Below, piece by piece: positions 42,567-50,963 of a DNA stretch of 64,000 nucleotides. The notes below the pieces were generated by a model, which worked only from the letters and a program-made list of their open reading frames with translations, ran no database searches and had not been told where the DNA came from. The stretch spans positions 17,565-81,564 of the forward strand of contig JAFQGK010000006.1 of NCBI GenBank assembly GCA_017398335.1, read 5' to 3'. Source of the stretch: Bacteroidales bacterium. GTDB lineage: Bacteria; Bacteroidota; Bacteroidia; Bacteroidales; UBA932. A program made the translations under genes and the position numbers. Positions within the stretch are counted from its first letter, which is position 1. Every line of letters starts with the position of its first letter.

Positions 42567-45113
42567 TTATTTCAATGTTTCTAACCAGGCTGGAACTGCT
42601 CCAAGTCTTTCTTTGATCTGTGCTTCGTAGAGCGATTCCGGATTGACAGGAATGCCGTTGCTGCTGTTGACTGTCATCTGGCTCTCGTCAAATGTAGTAG
42701 GCTGGCCATGGAATCCGACAACAATCGGAGGAAGGAACTTCCACCACTGGCTGCTATGATCCCACCAGTTGAAGGTGCCGTTTGACGGGGTGACCGAACA
42801 GAAATTCCATACAGTCAGATCAGCCAGATGGTTTGGAACCTGATTGGCATCTCCTCCCTGTCTGAATTTCATCCATCCTCCTGAACAGCAGTCGATCAGA
42901 GTCGCACGTGGCTGAGTGGCGTGTGATTCGAAACAAGCATCAGATCCCCATGAGTTTCTCCATAGAACAGTGCCTATGCTAGGTTTTGAAACGCCCACAG
43001 CATGGTATTGACCTGCTCCTTCAACAAAAGCTGACGGATTGTCGATAAGGTAACCGTTCGATTTATCTATTGTTGCTCCGATGAATACACGTGTTGAAAC
43101 CTGTGATCTGATTGATGAGTGACCGCGTTTACCGTCAATTATTACATCATAAACAGAAACATTTGCACAGTTTGTGACACTGCAGGCTTCACTGACGCTA
43201 GTGAACCGGACTCTTCTGAGCCATGAATTTACAAGTCGGGTCATTCCAAGAGGCTTGTATGCTCCGTCGTCTTCCCAGCTGCCGTGGTGCTTGAACGAAC
43301 TCTTGCAGTCTCCTTTGAATGTCAGGTCTTCAATTCCCACATTTTCATAATGAGGATAGTTCATGACTTTCCAGTTGTAGCTATTGTTTCCGGTATAATT
43401 CTTATAATTCACATCGATCTCATGGTGTATAGGCTCGTAGAATGTCACTACGTTGCCATCAATAGACTTGATCTGGTGATATTCGTATACCTTCACGCCA
43501 TTCTTGTTGATATCATGGTCAGGTCCAAGTTCACCTTCTGCAACATTTCCCGCCTTGAGTTCTTCGGCGACGTAAGTCGGATCATTGTTCTGAACGCTGA
43601 GCACTACCCACGAATCAACCTTGAGAGCAGATGTAGAGGATAATTCCACTGAGAATTCACCTTTTGCAACATTCTTTACCACATCAGGGGCTCCTTCTGG
43701 AGAAAAGCTGCTGTTGTGCTTGAAGTCAATCATGACAGGTGAACTGTAAAGGACGGATGCATCTGTCGGAAGGTTAGGATCCTTCATCACCAGTGTAGTC
43801 TTGTCACGACCAGCACCGCGGAGAACGAAATTTCCAGCACGGATCTGGATCGTACGGCTGTAAGTTACACCATCAGCAGTATAGTTATCGTCAGCTGTAT
43901 GAAGAATGAACTCTCCTTCAGGGAAGTAAACGATGGCATTTGCCTTCTCTTTATGAGCGAGAGTAAGATTCTTGTTGCTTTCAACAAACTTGACTCCAGT
44001 TGCAGCTTCCACACATGCGAGGAAAGCTTCTCTGTCTGATTTTCCGTCATTTGGTATCGCACCATAATCTGTCACATTGAAGACTTTATAGCCAAGTGCA
44101 GACGCTTCCAGAGGCGCAGTCTCTCCTCTCATATATCCGGCATATGAGAAATCAAGCAGAATATTGTCTTCATTTCCTGCCTTCCAGTCATTGAACTCCT
44201 TGCATACCGATCCGTCGTATCTTTCGGCGCTGAGAGTGAAGATCAGCTCTTCATTGAGAATAAAGCCGTCCACAGAGGTCAGGATCAGATTGATTTTGTA
44301 TTCACCTGCCGTTCCGTCTGATGGTGCAGTAACCTCCAGTTCCTTGTCGGTCAGAACAGCTCTCCAGCCTTCCGGAACATTGAAGAATGCATCCTTCACT
44401 TCTGACATTTCTGCCTTGAACTTGAGAGTCTGGTCAAGAAGGATTACAGCCTTCTCTGCATAGCCAGTGAGTCTTAGATAGAATGATTCAATGACAGGTA
44501 CGGAGAATACTTCTCCGTTCAATAATGTCATAGTAAAGACACCGTTCTCCTTATCATATCCTACATTGCTGAAGAATTTGCTGTTACCGGACACCAGAGC
44601 GCCATCAGTCGCGCTGATAGGCTTTCCGTCTTTTCCTGTAATAAGACTATAAGAATTCCCGCCGTCAGTGCTTACCATCCAGTAACCATCCGCATCTATC
44701 TTGAACAGAGGTGTCTGTCCGGTCTCCTTGAATGCATTGGCTGCGCCTTTTATCGGTGTAAATGTATTGCCGCCGTCAATTGACATGATCCAGTTGCCGT
44801 CTTTATCAATGCCGATGACAGGAACAATTCCAGGTGCTGTCACACCATCGGTAATTGTGATCTCGGTTCCATCACTCAGAGAAAGCTGATAGCCGTGATC
44901 AAGTTCAGTGTACCTGACGATGAGGGTGTTCTCCTGAATGAACTTGCTGACAGCCAGCGCATTGCTGTTGATCTGTCCAACTGTCTCTTCGAGAGCTGCA
45001 ACCCTTTCATCAATATTATCCAGACGAGTTTCCAGATCTGTCGTGTCCAGACAGGAAACAGCCGTGCTGAATGTCAGGATGATCAGTGTTGTAATTAATG
45101 TGATTCTTTTCAT
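42567..45113 (-). CDS. DUF4988 lipoprotein with pectate-lyase-like beta-helix (PL29-like candidate)
   Basis: An 848-residue lipoprotein (lipobox AVSC, Cys21) with a coiled-coil stalk (LETRLDNIDERVAALE) and two DxDGxWxxSxDGGxxY repeats near residues 100-165. Ig-like regions follow, then from about 345 a pectate-lyase superfamily entry (FNVTDYGAIPNDGKSDREAF) and beta-helix turns. This layout resembles B. thetaiotaomicron PL29-type chondroitin sulfate/hyaluronan lyases, and the neighbouring PL8, GH88 and sulfatase genes support that. It is surface-exposed. Family membership is a judgement from layout and context, not a confirmed alignment. Confidence 0.72.
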   Translation of the reverse strand: MKRITLITTLIILTFSTAVSCLDTTDLETRLDNIDERVAALEETVGQINSNALAVSKFIQENTLIVRYTELDHGYQLSLSDGTEITITDGVTAPGIVPVIGIDKDGNWIMSIDGGNTFTPIKGAANAFKETGQTPLFKIDADGYWMVSTDGGNSYSLITGKDGKPISATDGALVSGNSKFFSNVGYDKENGVFTMTLLNGEVFSVPVIESFYLRLTGYAEKAVILLDQTLKFKAEMSEVKDAFFNVPEGWRAVLTDKELEVTAPSDGTAGEYKINLILTSVDGFILNEELIFTLSAERYDGSVCKEFNDWKAGNEDNILLDFSYAGYMRGETAPLEASALGYKVFNVTDYGAIPNDGKSDREAFLACVEAATGVKFVESNKNLTLAHKEKANAIVYFPEGEFILHTADDNYTADGVTYSRTIQIRAGNFVLRGAGRDKTTLVMKDPNLPTDASVLYSSPVMIDFKHNSSFSPEGAPDVVKNVAKGEFSVELSSTSALKVDSWVVLSVQNNDPTYVAEELKAGNVAEGELGPDHDINKNGVKVYEYHQIKSIDGNVVTFYEPIHHEIDVNYKNYTGNNSYNWKVMNYPHYENVGIEDLTFKGDCKSSFKHHGSWEDDGAYKPLGMTRLVNSWLRRVRFTSVSEACSVTNCANVSVYDVIIDGKRGHSSIRSQVSTRVFIGATIDKSNGYLIDNPSAFVEGAGQYHAVGVSKPSIGTVLWRNSWGSDACFESHATQPRATLIDCCSGGWMKFRQGGDANQVPNHLADLTVWNFCSVTPSNGTFNWWDHSSQWWKFLPPIVVGFHGQPTTFDESQMTVNSSNGIPVNPESLYEAQIKERLGAVPAWLETLK

Positions 45114-45128
45114 ATGATAATGGTTTTA

Positions 45129-46655
45129 TCAGAATTTCAGATTATCAAGTCTATTCTCCCTATGCCAGATGTCATTTGCTTCTTCAAGCTTCGCGTCCAG
45201 TTTGTTCAGAAGCATGGCGAATGTATCCGGTTCTTTCTTGTAATCAAGCGGGTTCAGCTGATATGGGTCATTGATGTCGTCGAAAATAAGCACTCTGGAT
45301 AATGTGCCGTCCTTTTGTATTGCAATTTCGAATGTATATCTGTCTGTCTTTATTCCGCGTGCAGCAGGAAAAAATCCCTCGACCAATCCTTTTTCATTAT
45401 ATGGACCGTTTACATTTCTTATATAGAGGGCGGCATCAGGCGTATCACATTCCTTTCCGTTTTCCAGAATGACAGGGGATAGGTCGCGACCTTCCGCTGA
45501 TGAAGGTATCATGTCATTCAAGCCGGCCAGTGAAAGAAGGGTCGGCATGATGTCGATCGTGCTGAACAATGTCGAGTCTACCCTCGGACGTATTCTTTCA
45601 GGATACCTGATTATAAACGGAACGTTGAATGACTCGGTGTAAATGGAGTTCTTCGGGTCATATGTACCCTGACTGCACATTGTTTCACCGTGGTCTGATG
45701 TGAAGATTACGATGGTATTCCTGTCCAGTCCCAGTTCCTTGAGTTCATCAAGAAGGCGTCCGAATTCACGGTCTACTCCAGTCACATTTGCAAAATAATA
45801 CCTTGCAGCATCAGCCTTGGTCAGGGTAGTATCTGCGTTTTCACGGACATATAGCTCGGAATAATCCATGTCTTTGTATATCGCAAAATCTTCTTCCATA
45901 CAGTCGTCAAGACTTTCATATGGACTGTGTGGAGGATTGTAGGCAATAGTAAGGAAAAAAGGAGCATCCTTCTTTCTCTCTTCATTCCTGTTTCTGAGGA
46001 ATTCAATAGCCTTGTCGGTTTCATGTCCCACTGACCATACTTTCGGGTCGTGTCTTACGCCTTCCGTATCCCAGTAATGCGGATTCTTGTGTTCGTCGAA
46101 TGTGCCGTATGAATACCAATATGTAAATCCGTGTCTTCTTTCGACCGGTGTGTAGGCATCCCATTCGGGCCTTCTGTCACTTACATAATGTCCAGGGTTT
46201 GCAGGGTCGTTCGGAGTAGGATGATCTGCATGGAGCTTACCGATATATCCGCAACTGTAACCTGCCGCGTCAAGTACATCGCTAATGCATGTAGCGTCTT
46301 CCCTCAGACTGCTTTGAGGCCTTTCCGCCATACAGTTCAGAGTGATGCCGTTCCTTTCCGGATACATTCCTGTCAGAAAGATCCCTCTGTACGGACTGCT
46401 TAAAGGACAATTGCTCATTGCCCTGGAGAATACTATCGATTCGTCTGCGAATCCGTCAAGTCTCGGTGTCTTCACAGGATCAGCTTTCCATCCGATGTGT
46501 TCAGCATAGTCAGGTTCGTTCCAGAACGCCATCGCCTGATTCCTGAACTGATCAGGATATACATATATGATATTTGGCCTCTGGTCTTTTGCCTGTTCAC
46601 ATCCCAGCAATGCCAACGTCGTTAATGGAAGTATGACTTTATCTATATTTTTCAT
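45129..46655 (-). CDS. S1-family sulfatase lipoprotein (Ser-type)
   Basis: A 508-residue sulfatase with a lipobox (LALLGC, Cys19), the metal block PNIIYVYPDQFRNQ and the active-site signature Ser86-Ser-Pro-Tyr-Arg90 in CPLSSPYRG. TSDHGETM and GKLHADHP complete the fold. Ser at the first position requires an anSME for formylglycine. Its place between a PL8 lyase (1-nt overlap, TAATG-type) and a beta-helix lyase suggests it removes sulfate from chondroitin/dermatan-type polymers or oligosaccharides outside the inner membrane. Confidence 0.88.
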   Translation of the reverse strand: MKNIDKVILPLTTLALLGCEQAKDQRPNIIYVYPDQFRNQAMAFWNEPDYAEHIGWKADPVKTPRLDGFADESIVFSRAMSNCPLSSPYRGIFLTGMYPERNGITLNCMAERPQSSLREDATCISDVLDAAGYSCGYIGKLHADHPTPNDPANPGHYVSDRRPEWDAYTPVERRHGFTYWYSYGTFDEHKNPHYWDTEGVRHDPKVWSVGHETDKAIEFLRNRNEERKKDAPFFLTIAYNPPHSPYESLDDCMEEDFAIYKDMDYSELYVRENADTTLTKADAARYYFANVTGVDREFGRLLDELKELGLDRNTIVIFTSDHGETMCSQGTYDPKNSIYTESFNVPFIIRYPERIRPRVDSTLFSTIDIMPTLLSLAGLNDMIPSSAEGRDLSPVILENGKECDTPDAALYIRNVNGPYNEKGLVEGFFPAARGIKTDRYTFEIAIQKDGTLSRVLIFDDINDPYQLNPLDYKKEPDTFAMLLNKLDAKLEEANDIWHRENRLDNLKF

Positions 46656-49606
46656 TACAGCATTTTTCTGATTGTGATTTCTTCAGTTCTGGCCTCCATT
46701 GATCTGAATGTCAGTTTCGTAGCACCGTATTCGTTTGAGACGGTTACATCCGACCCATTATTATTTATAATATCCCATATTCCTGCAAGAACTACGGTTA
46801 TGGTTGTTGGCCTGCACGGATTGTCGATCCAGTCTCTTCCGTAAACGCTTCTTTCGATACGCCTGCCTTCTGGGTCAAAAACCTCGTCAGAAGGGCCCTC
46901 ATACATCGCAAGGTCCGGATTTGCCACGCTTAGTGTCATTGTCTGATTGTCCGTTGAATACATAAGCATCGCCGGCGAACATGAAATTATGGTTTCATTC
47001 AGAGCATCTTCTTCGAAAAAGGCTGCTGAGATGATTCCGGTAGGGATGTCCTTGATTGAGTGGACATTGCTGTCATGACGTATGACCTCGTATGCAGGTT
47101 CCATGGAAGATACCCCGTCCGGAAGAGTAACCGAATATTCGTAGCTGCCTTCGCTGACAATATCACCATGATTGATATATGCTGTCTCGAATCTGCCTTC
47201 TGTCATCTCGTCACTTTCTTCGTGAAGAGACTTCTGCATGCCCGAACTATAATGAATATCGCCTTTCCTGATTCTGTAGACGACACCGTAGTGGTCTGTG
47301 ATCACTTTGTTATCATAATCTACAGAAGTACAGGTCTCTTTAATATCTTTCAACGAATTCTGGAAAAGGGTAGTGTGTACTTCCGAGCCGGTCAGGCTGT
47401 TCTCGATGTCTGAACCCAGGCAGACTATCCTGTTGCCGATAGCAAAAAATGACTTCCTTCCCTTAAGTGAACCATTATATTTGTCATGTTCGTGCAGCTT
47501 CATGGCAAATGCACCATTTTCTCCCTTATGGGTCACACCTCCTGCGAACCATTCGTCAGAAAGCAGCATTTCCTCATATCCGGAATGCTCGTCAACGTTC
47601 AGCACATTGGCTTTCATCTTCTCCATTGGAATTACAGCGGCTGTTGTACCCGGAATATGACACCAGTCCCATCCGAGCATTGAAAATCTTCCCAGATCCA
47701 TGCTTCCATGTGTCAGATACCTTCCGTAATGATTGGCCTGCTGATATATTTCTGCCGACCACAGATATCTGCTGTGTCCGGCAATGGTTATCAGATGATT
47801 GCCGTATCTATGTGACAATGAGCAATTGAATCCGTAGAACTTCGTTCCTTGGGGAGTCGGTTCGCCCTTCACCTCAATGTCCTGAAATTCCTTCGATCCG
47901 GGAACAAGTCTCAGGTAAGCTGATGCCAGTTCTATGTCTGTGTCTTCTTTTCCGTCGGGACTTCCTGCCTTTGCCAGAAGGAGATAATGTGATGGTATCA
48001 GACTGCCTTTACCGTCAGGATGTCTTCCGGACATGGCAAGAGGGAAAACCCTGTCATAGCAATAGAAACGCATTGCAAGAAGGGCATCCTTGAGATTCTG
48101 ATGGCTTTCTTCAGAAACTGCGAATGATGTCTTCGAGAGCATCCATACTGCATTGACGGCTCCGGTAAAGCCGCCTGTGGCATAAGCAGGATAGGATTTC
48201 CTGTGGTGCACGACTGAACCATCCCTTTTAAAGCATGGCTTCAGTCCGTCAGTGTGCTTCATTCCGTTGTCAATCCACCTTGACAGAGCCTGCATATATG
48301 CATATTTGTATGGAGTGTCGTCAAGCATCAGAAGAGAGGCTACGCGACCCATAAGCGATGTATTGAATGCATCGATGTCCATTCCAGGCTCCTTAGGACA
48401 GATTTTTATCTCTCCGACTCCTGAAAACCATTCCATTGCTTTCTGCACATCCTGATCCAGACCTGCTTCCTTTAGGATATCCTGCATTATTACCGGACCT
48501 GTGTAGAAGTTCCTCATACTGTATCCCAGGTGATGCAAGGTGCCCTGTCCGCTGCCTGCTGCGAATCCCTGGTCAAGAAGATGCCTTGTCAGATTGACAT
48601 ACATTCTGCTCAATTCGTCCTTTACTGCAGGACTTTCCGTGCGCATGATGGTGACGGCAAGTCTCAGCATCTTGTCATTCAGGTCCTTAAGCAGCTGCCC
48701 GTTATTTCCGAATGTCTTCTTTGCGTCTGGAATCCCCTGATTAAGATATGTCTCACCATATCTGACAAAGAATATCGGCTTACCGGAAATCGTGCCATCC
48801 TGATTGAAGTGTATGTCATAACTGTCATACATCCGTCTTGCTTCATCGATCGTATAGCTTTTGACCTTGGATGTACATATTTCAATGAATCTGCTCTTCA
48901 CATCTCTGATGTCCTGAATGTCAATTGCTGTCAATTCTTCTTTTTCCGGCACATCCAGTTCAAGCTTCCAGCTGTTGTTCAGGATGAGCCAGTGGATTGT
49001 TGTCTTTTCGTTGACATATGGGGCATGCCAGTCCGGTGTGTGATATCTTACGTCCTGAAACGATGAAGTGATGATGCCATCAAAGAATAAGGTACCTTTC
49101 TTTATCCCTTTCGGAGCATATATCCTTACCTCATCCATCCCGATTTCAGCCTGACCCTGCATATCTCTGTCAAAACCCACCCAGGAACCTCTCCAGCCCT
49201 GATATCCGAGATCGTATATGAAATGGCAGCATTCCTTTCCGTCCTTCAGGAATGAAAACCTTACAGAACTGTCAATGTAATCAGGAGAATACATCCAGAA
49301 TACGAAAGAAGCGACGGAAGTCTCTTTCGGATCCGGATTCTCAGGAAGATACGGTATCTCACCTTTTATAGAAATATATGCTTCTTCCTTTCTCCAATCC
49401 CATTTCAACGATTTCTGTCCAAGCTTGGAATGTTCCGATGAAATGCTGATGCCGGAACCCTTGCTGCAATGTACAGGAAACGATGATTCTTCGAATGACA
49501 GAATGCCGTTTGCCGGACCGTAATCAGCGACTTGAGCCTCCATACTTCCCGTGAGGAGTACAGAGGCTGCAAGTATGATTGTAAAAAGAGAGATTCTCAG
49601 TTTCAT
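46655..49606 (-). CDS. PL8-family chondroitin sulfate lyase (first)
   Basis: A 983-residue secreted lyase (signal about 1-24). It has an N-terminal beta-sandwich (jellyroll) to about 200, an alpha/alpha toroid (200-590) and a beta super-sandwich with GWDWCHIPGTT. Residues aligning with the catalytic tetrad of chondroitinase ABC are His468 and Tyr475 (VHHRKSYPAY), Arg528 (SGRHP) and Glu619 (WSAEIY), all present. It cleaves uronic-acid-containing glycosaminoglycans by beta-elimination. It is more diverged than the PL8 at 50964-53909 and shares the leftward operon with GH88 and a sulfatase, overlapping each neighbour by one nt. Confidence 0.85.
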   Translation of the reverse strand: MKLRISLFTIILAASVLLTGSMEAQVADYGPANGILSFEESSFPVHCSKGSGISISSEHSKLGQKSLKWDWRKEEAYISIKGEIPYLPENPDPKETSVASFVFWMYSPDYIDSSVRFSFLKDGKECCHFIYDLGYQGWRGSWVGFDRDMQGQAEIGMDEVRIYAPKGIKKGTLFFDGIITSSFQDVRYHTPDWHAPYVNEKTTIHWLILNNSWKLELDVPEKEELTAIDIQDIRDVKSRFIEICTSKVKSYTIDEARRMYDSYDIHFNQDGTISGKPIFFVRYGETYLNQGIPDAKKTFGNNGQLLKDLNDKMLRLAVTIMRTESPAVKDELSRMYVNLTRHLLDQGFAAGSGQGTLHHLGYSMRNFYTGPVIMQDILKEAGLDQDVQKAMEWFSGVGEIKICPKEPGMDIDAFNTSLMGRVASLLMLDDTPYKYAYMQALSRWIDNGMKHTDGLKPCFKRDGSVVHHRKSYPAYATGGFTGAVNAVWMLSKTSFAVSEESHQNLKDALLAMRFYCYDRVFPLAMSGRHPDGKGSLIPSHYLLLAKAGSPDGKEDTDIELASAYLRLVPGSKEFQDIEVKGEPTPQGTKFYGFNCSLSHRYGNHLITIAGHSRYLWSAEIYQQANHYGRYLTHGSMDLGRFSMLGWDWCHIPGTTAAVIPMEKMKANVLNVDEHSGYEEMLLSDEWFAGGVTHKGENGAFAMKLHEHDKYNGSLKGRKSFFAIGNRIVCLGSDIENSLTGSEVHTTLFQNSLKDIKETCTSVDYDNKVITDHYGVVYRIRKGDIHYSSGMQKSLHEESDEMTEGRFETAYINHGDIVSEGSYEYSVTLPDGVSSMEPAYEVIRHDSNVHSIKDIPTGIISAAFFEEDALNETIISCSPAMLMYSTDNQTMTLSVANPDLAMYEGPSDEVFDPEGRRIERSVYGRDWIDNPCRPTTITVVLAGIWDIINNNGSDVTVSNEYGATKLTFRSMEARTEEITIRKML

Positions 49607-50847
49607 TATCTGACAGGATTTTCACCCTTCTCTATGCGACCCTTTCTGATAAGAGCTTCAAGGAAATAATAGTCAGCATAGTTGAGTGGTACGTCAATGT
49701 TACCTCCGTGTGGAATACTGCCGACTGAATGCATCAGGATGAATCCACCGTTCTCTCCGACCTTTGCACGATATGCCGGAGTCGAGAGACTTTCGATCAT
49801 CTTGTCAGCCTTCTGCTTGTAGAAATCATCTTTTGTCATCCAATGCAATTCATACAGAGCAGATGCAACGATTGCTGCAGAAGAGACATCTCTGATTTCT
49901 CCATACTTTGCAAGGTAGTCTTCGCCCATTTCCTTTCCGAATTCCTTTACATCATAGTCCCAATACGGAACAAGGTCTTCAGGCATGTTGTCTTCCTCTA
50001 CGAGGAGGTAGTTTGCAACATCCTTCGCTCTCTGAAGATATCTTTCTTCTCCGGTAAATCTGTATGCAACAGTGAATCCATAGATTGACCATGCCTGACC
50101 GCGGGCCCATCTCGATTCGTCTGCAATACCCTGAGCAGTGCATTTGCGACGGATTTCACCGGTCTCGTCATCGTAATCGACAACATGGTATGTACTGAAG
50201 TCATCGCGATAATGATTCGCAAGGGTCTTGTCTGCATGGCTCATCGCTATCTCCTTGTACACAGGATCGCCGGTCATTTCCGAGACTTTGAAGAAGAGTT
50301 CGAGGTTCATCATGTTGTCAATGATGACCGGACACTTCCAGCCTCTTTCCGACTGCCAGCCCCTGTCTACATTCCATGACTGGATGATTCCGGCATTAGG
50401 ACGGAAGCGTGTGGCAAGTGATTTGGCTGTGTTAACAAGAACTGTGTCGTATCCTTCAATATTCTTAAGTCTCAGTCCGTTGCCGTAGCTGTCATATACC
50501 ATGAATCCTACATCGTGATGCCATTTGAGGAACTGGATGTCATGGAGGATTTCAGTGTGTTTCTGTGCCTGTTCCGCATAGTATTCTTCTCCAGTCAGTT
50601 CATACATATACCAAAGTGTGCCGGCAAAGAAACCGCTGACCCAGTCGTCAGTTGGCACAAAGTCGATCTCTCCGTTCCTGAAGGTAGAAGGAATCCTCAG
50701 TGTATCATTGGCTTCAGATGCTTTGATCAGATAATCAAGTTGAGCTTTCGCATTTTCAATGTTCTCCTCGATTATATCCCTTTTGTCTGTACATTGAACA
50801 GACATGCCTGTGATAATCAGTGCGGCTAGCAAAAGTTTTACTTTCAT
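49606..50847 (-). CDS. GH88 unsaturated glucuronyl hydrolase (lipoprotein)
   Basis: A 413-residue (alpha/alpha)6-barrel with a lipobox-like signal (MSVQC, Cys19). GH88 blocks include DDWVSGFFAGTLWYMYE, an IIDNMMNLELFF Asp region, SRWARGQAWSIYG and GGNIDVPLNYADYYFLEAL. It hydrolyses the unsaturated uronic acid from disaccharides made by glycosaminoglycan lyases. It is the first gene of the leftward operon, with a strong promoter at 50888-50919 facing the divergent PL8-SusCD operon. Confidence 0.9.
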   Translation of the reverse strand: MKVKLLLAALIITGMSVQCTDKRDIIEENIENAKAQLDYLIKASEANDTLRIPSTFRNGEIDFVPTDDWVSGFFAGTLWYMYELTGEEYYAEQAQKHTEILHDIQFLKWHHDVGFMVYDSYGNGLRLKNIEGYDTVLVNTAKSLATRFRPNAGIIQSWNVDRGWQSERGWKCPVIIDNMMNLELFFKVSEMTGDPVYKEIAMSHADKTLANHYRDDFSTYHVVDYDDETGEIRRKCTAQGIADESRWARGQAWSIYGFTVAYRFTGEERYLQRAKDVANYLLVEEDNMPEDLVPYWDYDVKEFGKEMGEDYLAKYGEIRDVSSAAIVASALYELHWMTKDDFYKQKADKMIESLSTPAYRAKVGENGGFILMHSVGSIPHGGNIDVPLNYADYYFLEALIRKGRIEKGENPVR

Positions 50848-50887
50848 ATTGTTAGTTAAAATTGTTTTTAGGTGTTTTGTTGTAAGG

Positions 50888-50919
50888 CAAAGATAATAAT
50901 AGCAGATGAAACTATCAAA
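50888..50919 (-). promoter_or_regulatory. strong predicted promoter of the leftward GAG operon
   Basis: Minus strand: -33 TTTG (50919-50916), a 20-nt spacer and -7 TATCTTTG (50895-50888), an excellent match to the Bacteroidota consensus, 41 nt before the GH88 start. It interlocks with the divergent promoter at 50928-50935. Confidence 0.75.
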
Positions 50920-50927
50920 AAAATATA

Positions 50928-50935
50928 TATATTTG
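50928..50935 (+). promoter_or_regulatory. predicted -7 element of the rightward PL8-SusCD operon
   Basis: TATATTTG matches TAnnTTTG, 28 nt before the ATG at 50964. There is no clear -33 TTTG, which may mean activator dependence. A bidirectional control region of about 116 nt separates it from the GH88 gene. Confidence 0.48.
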
Positions 50936-50963
50936 CGACATTGTTATCAACGATAAGGTTCTG

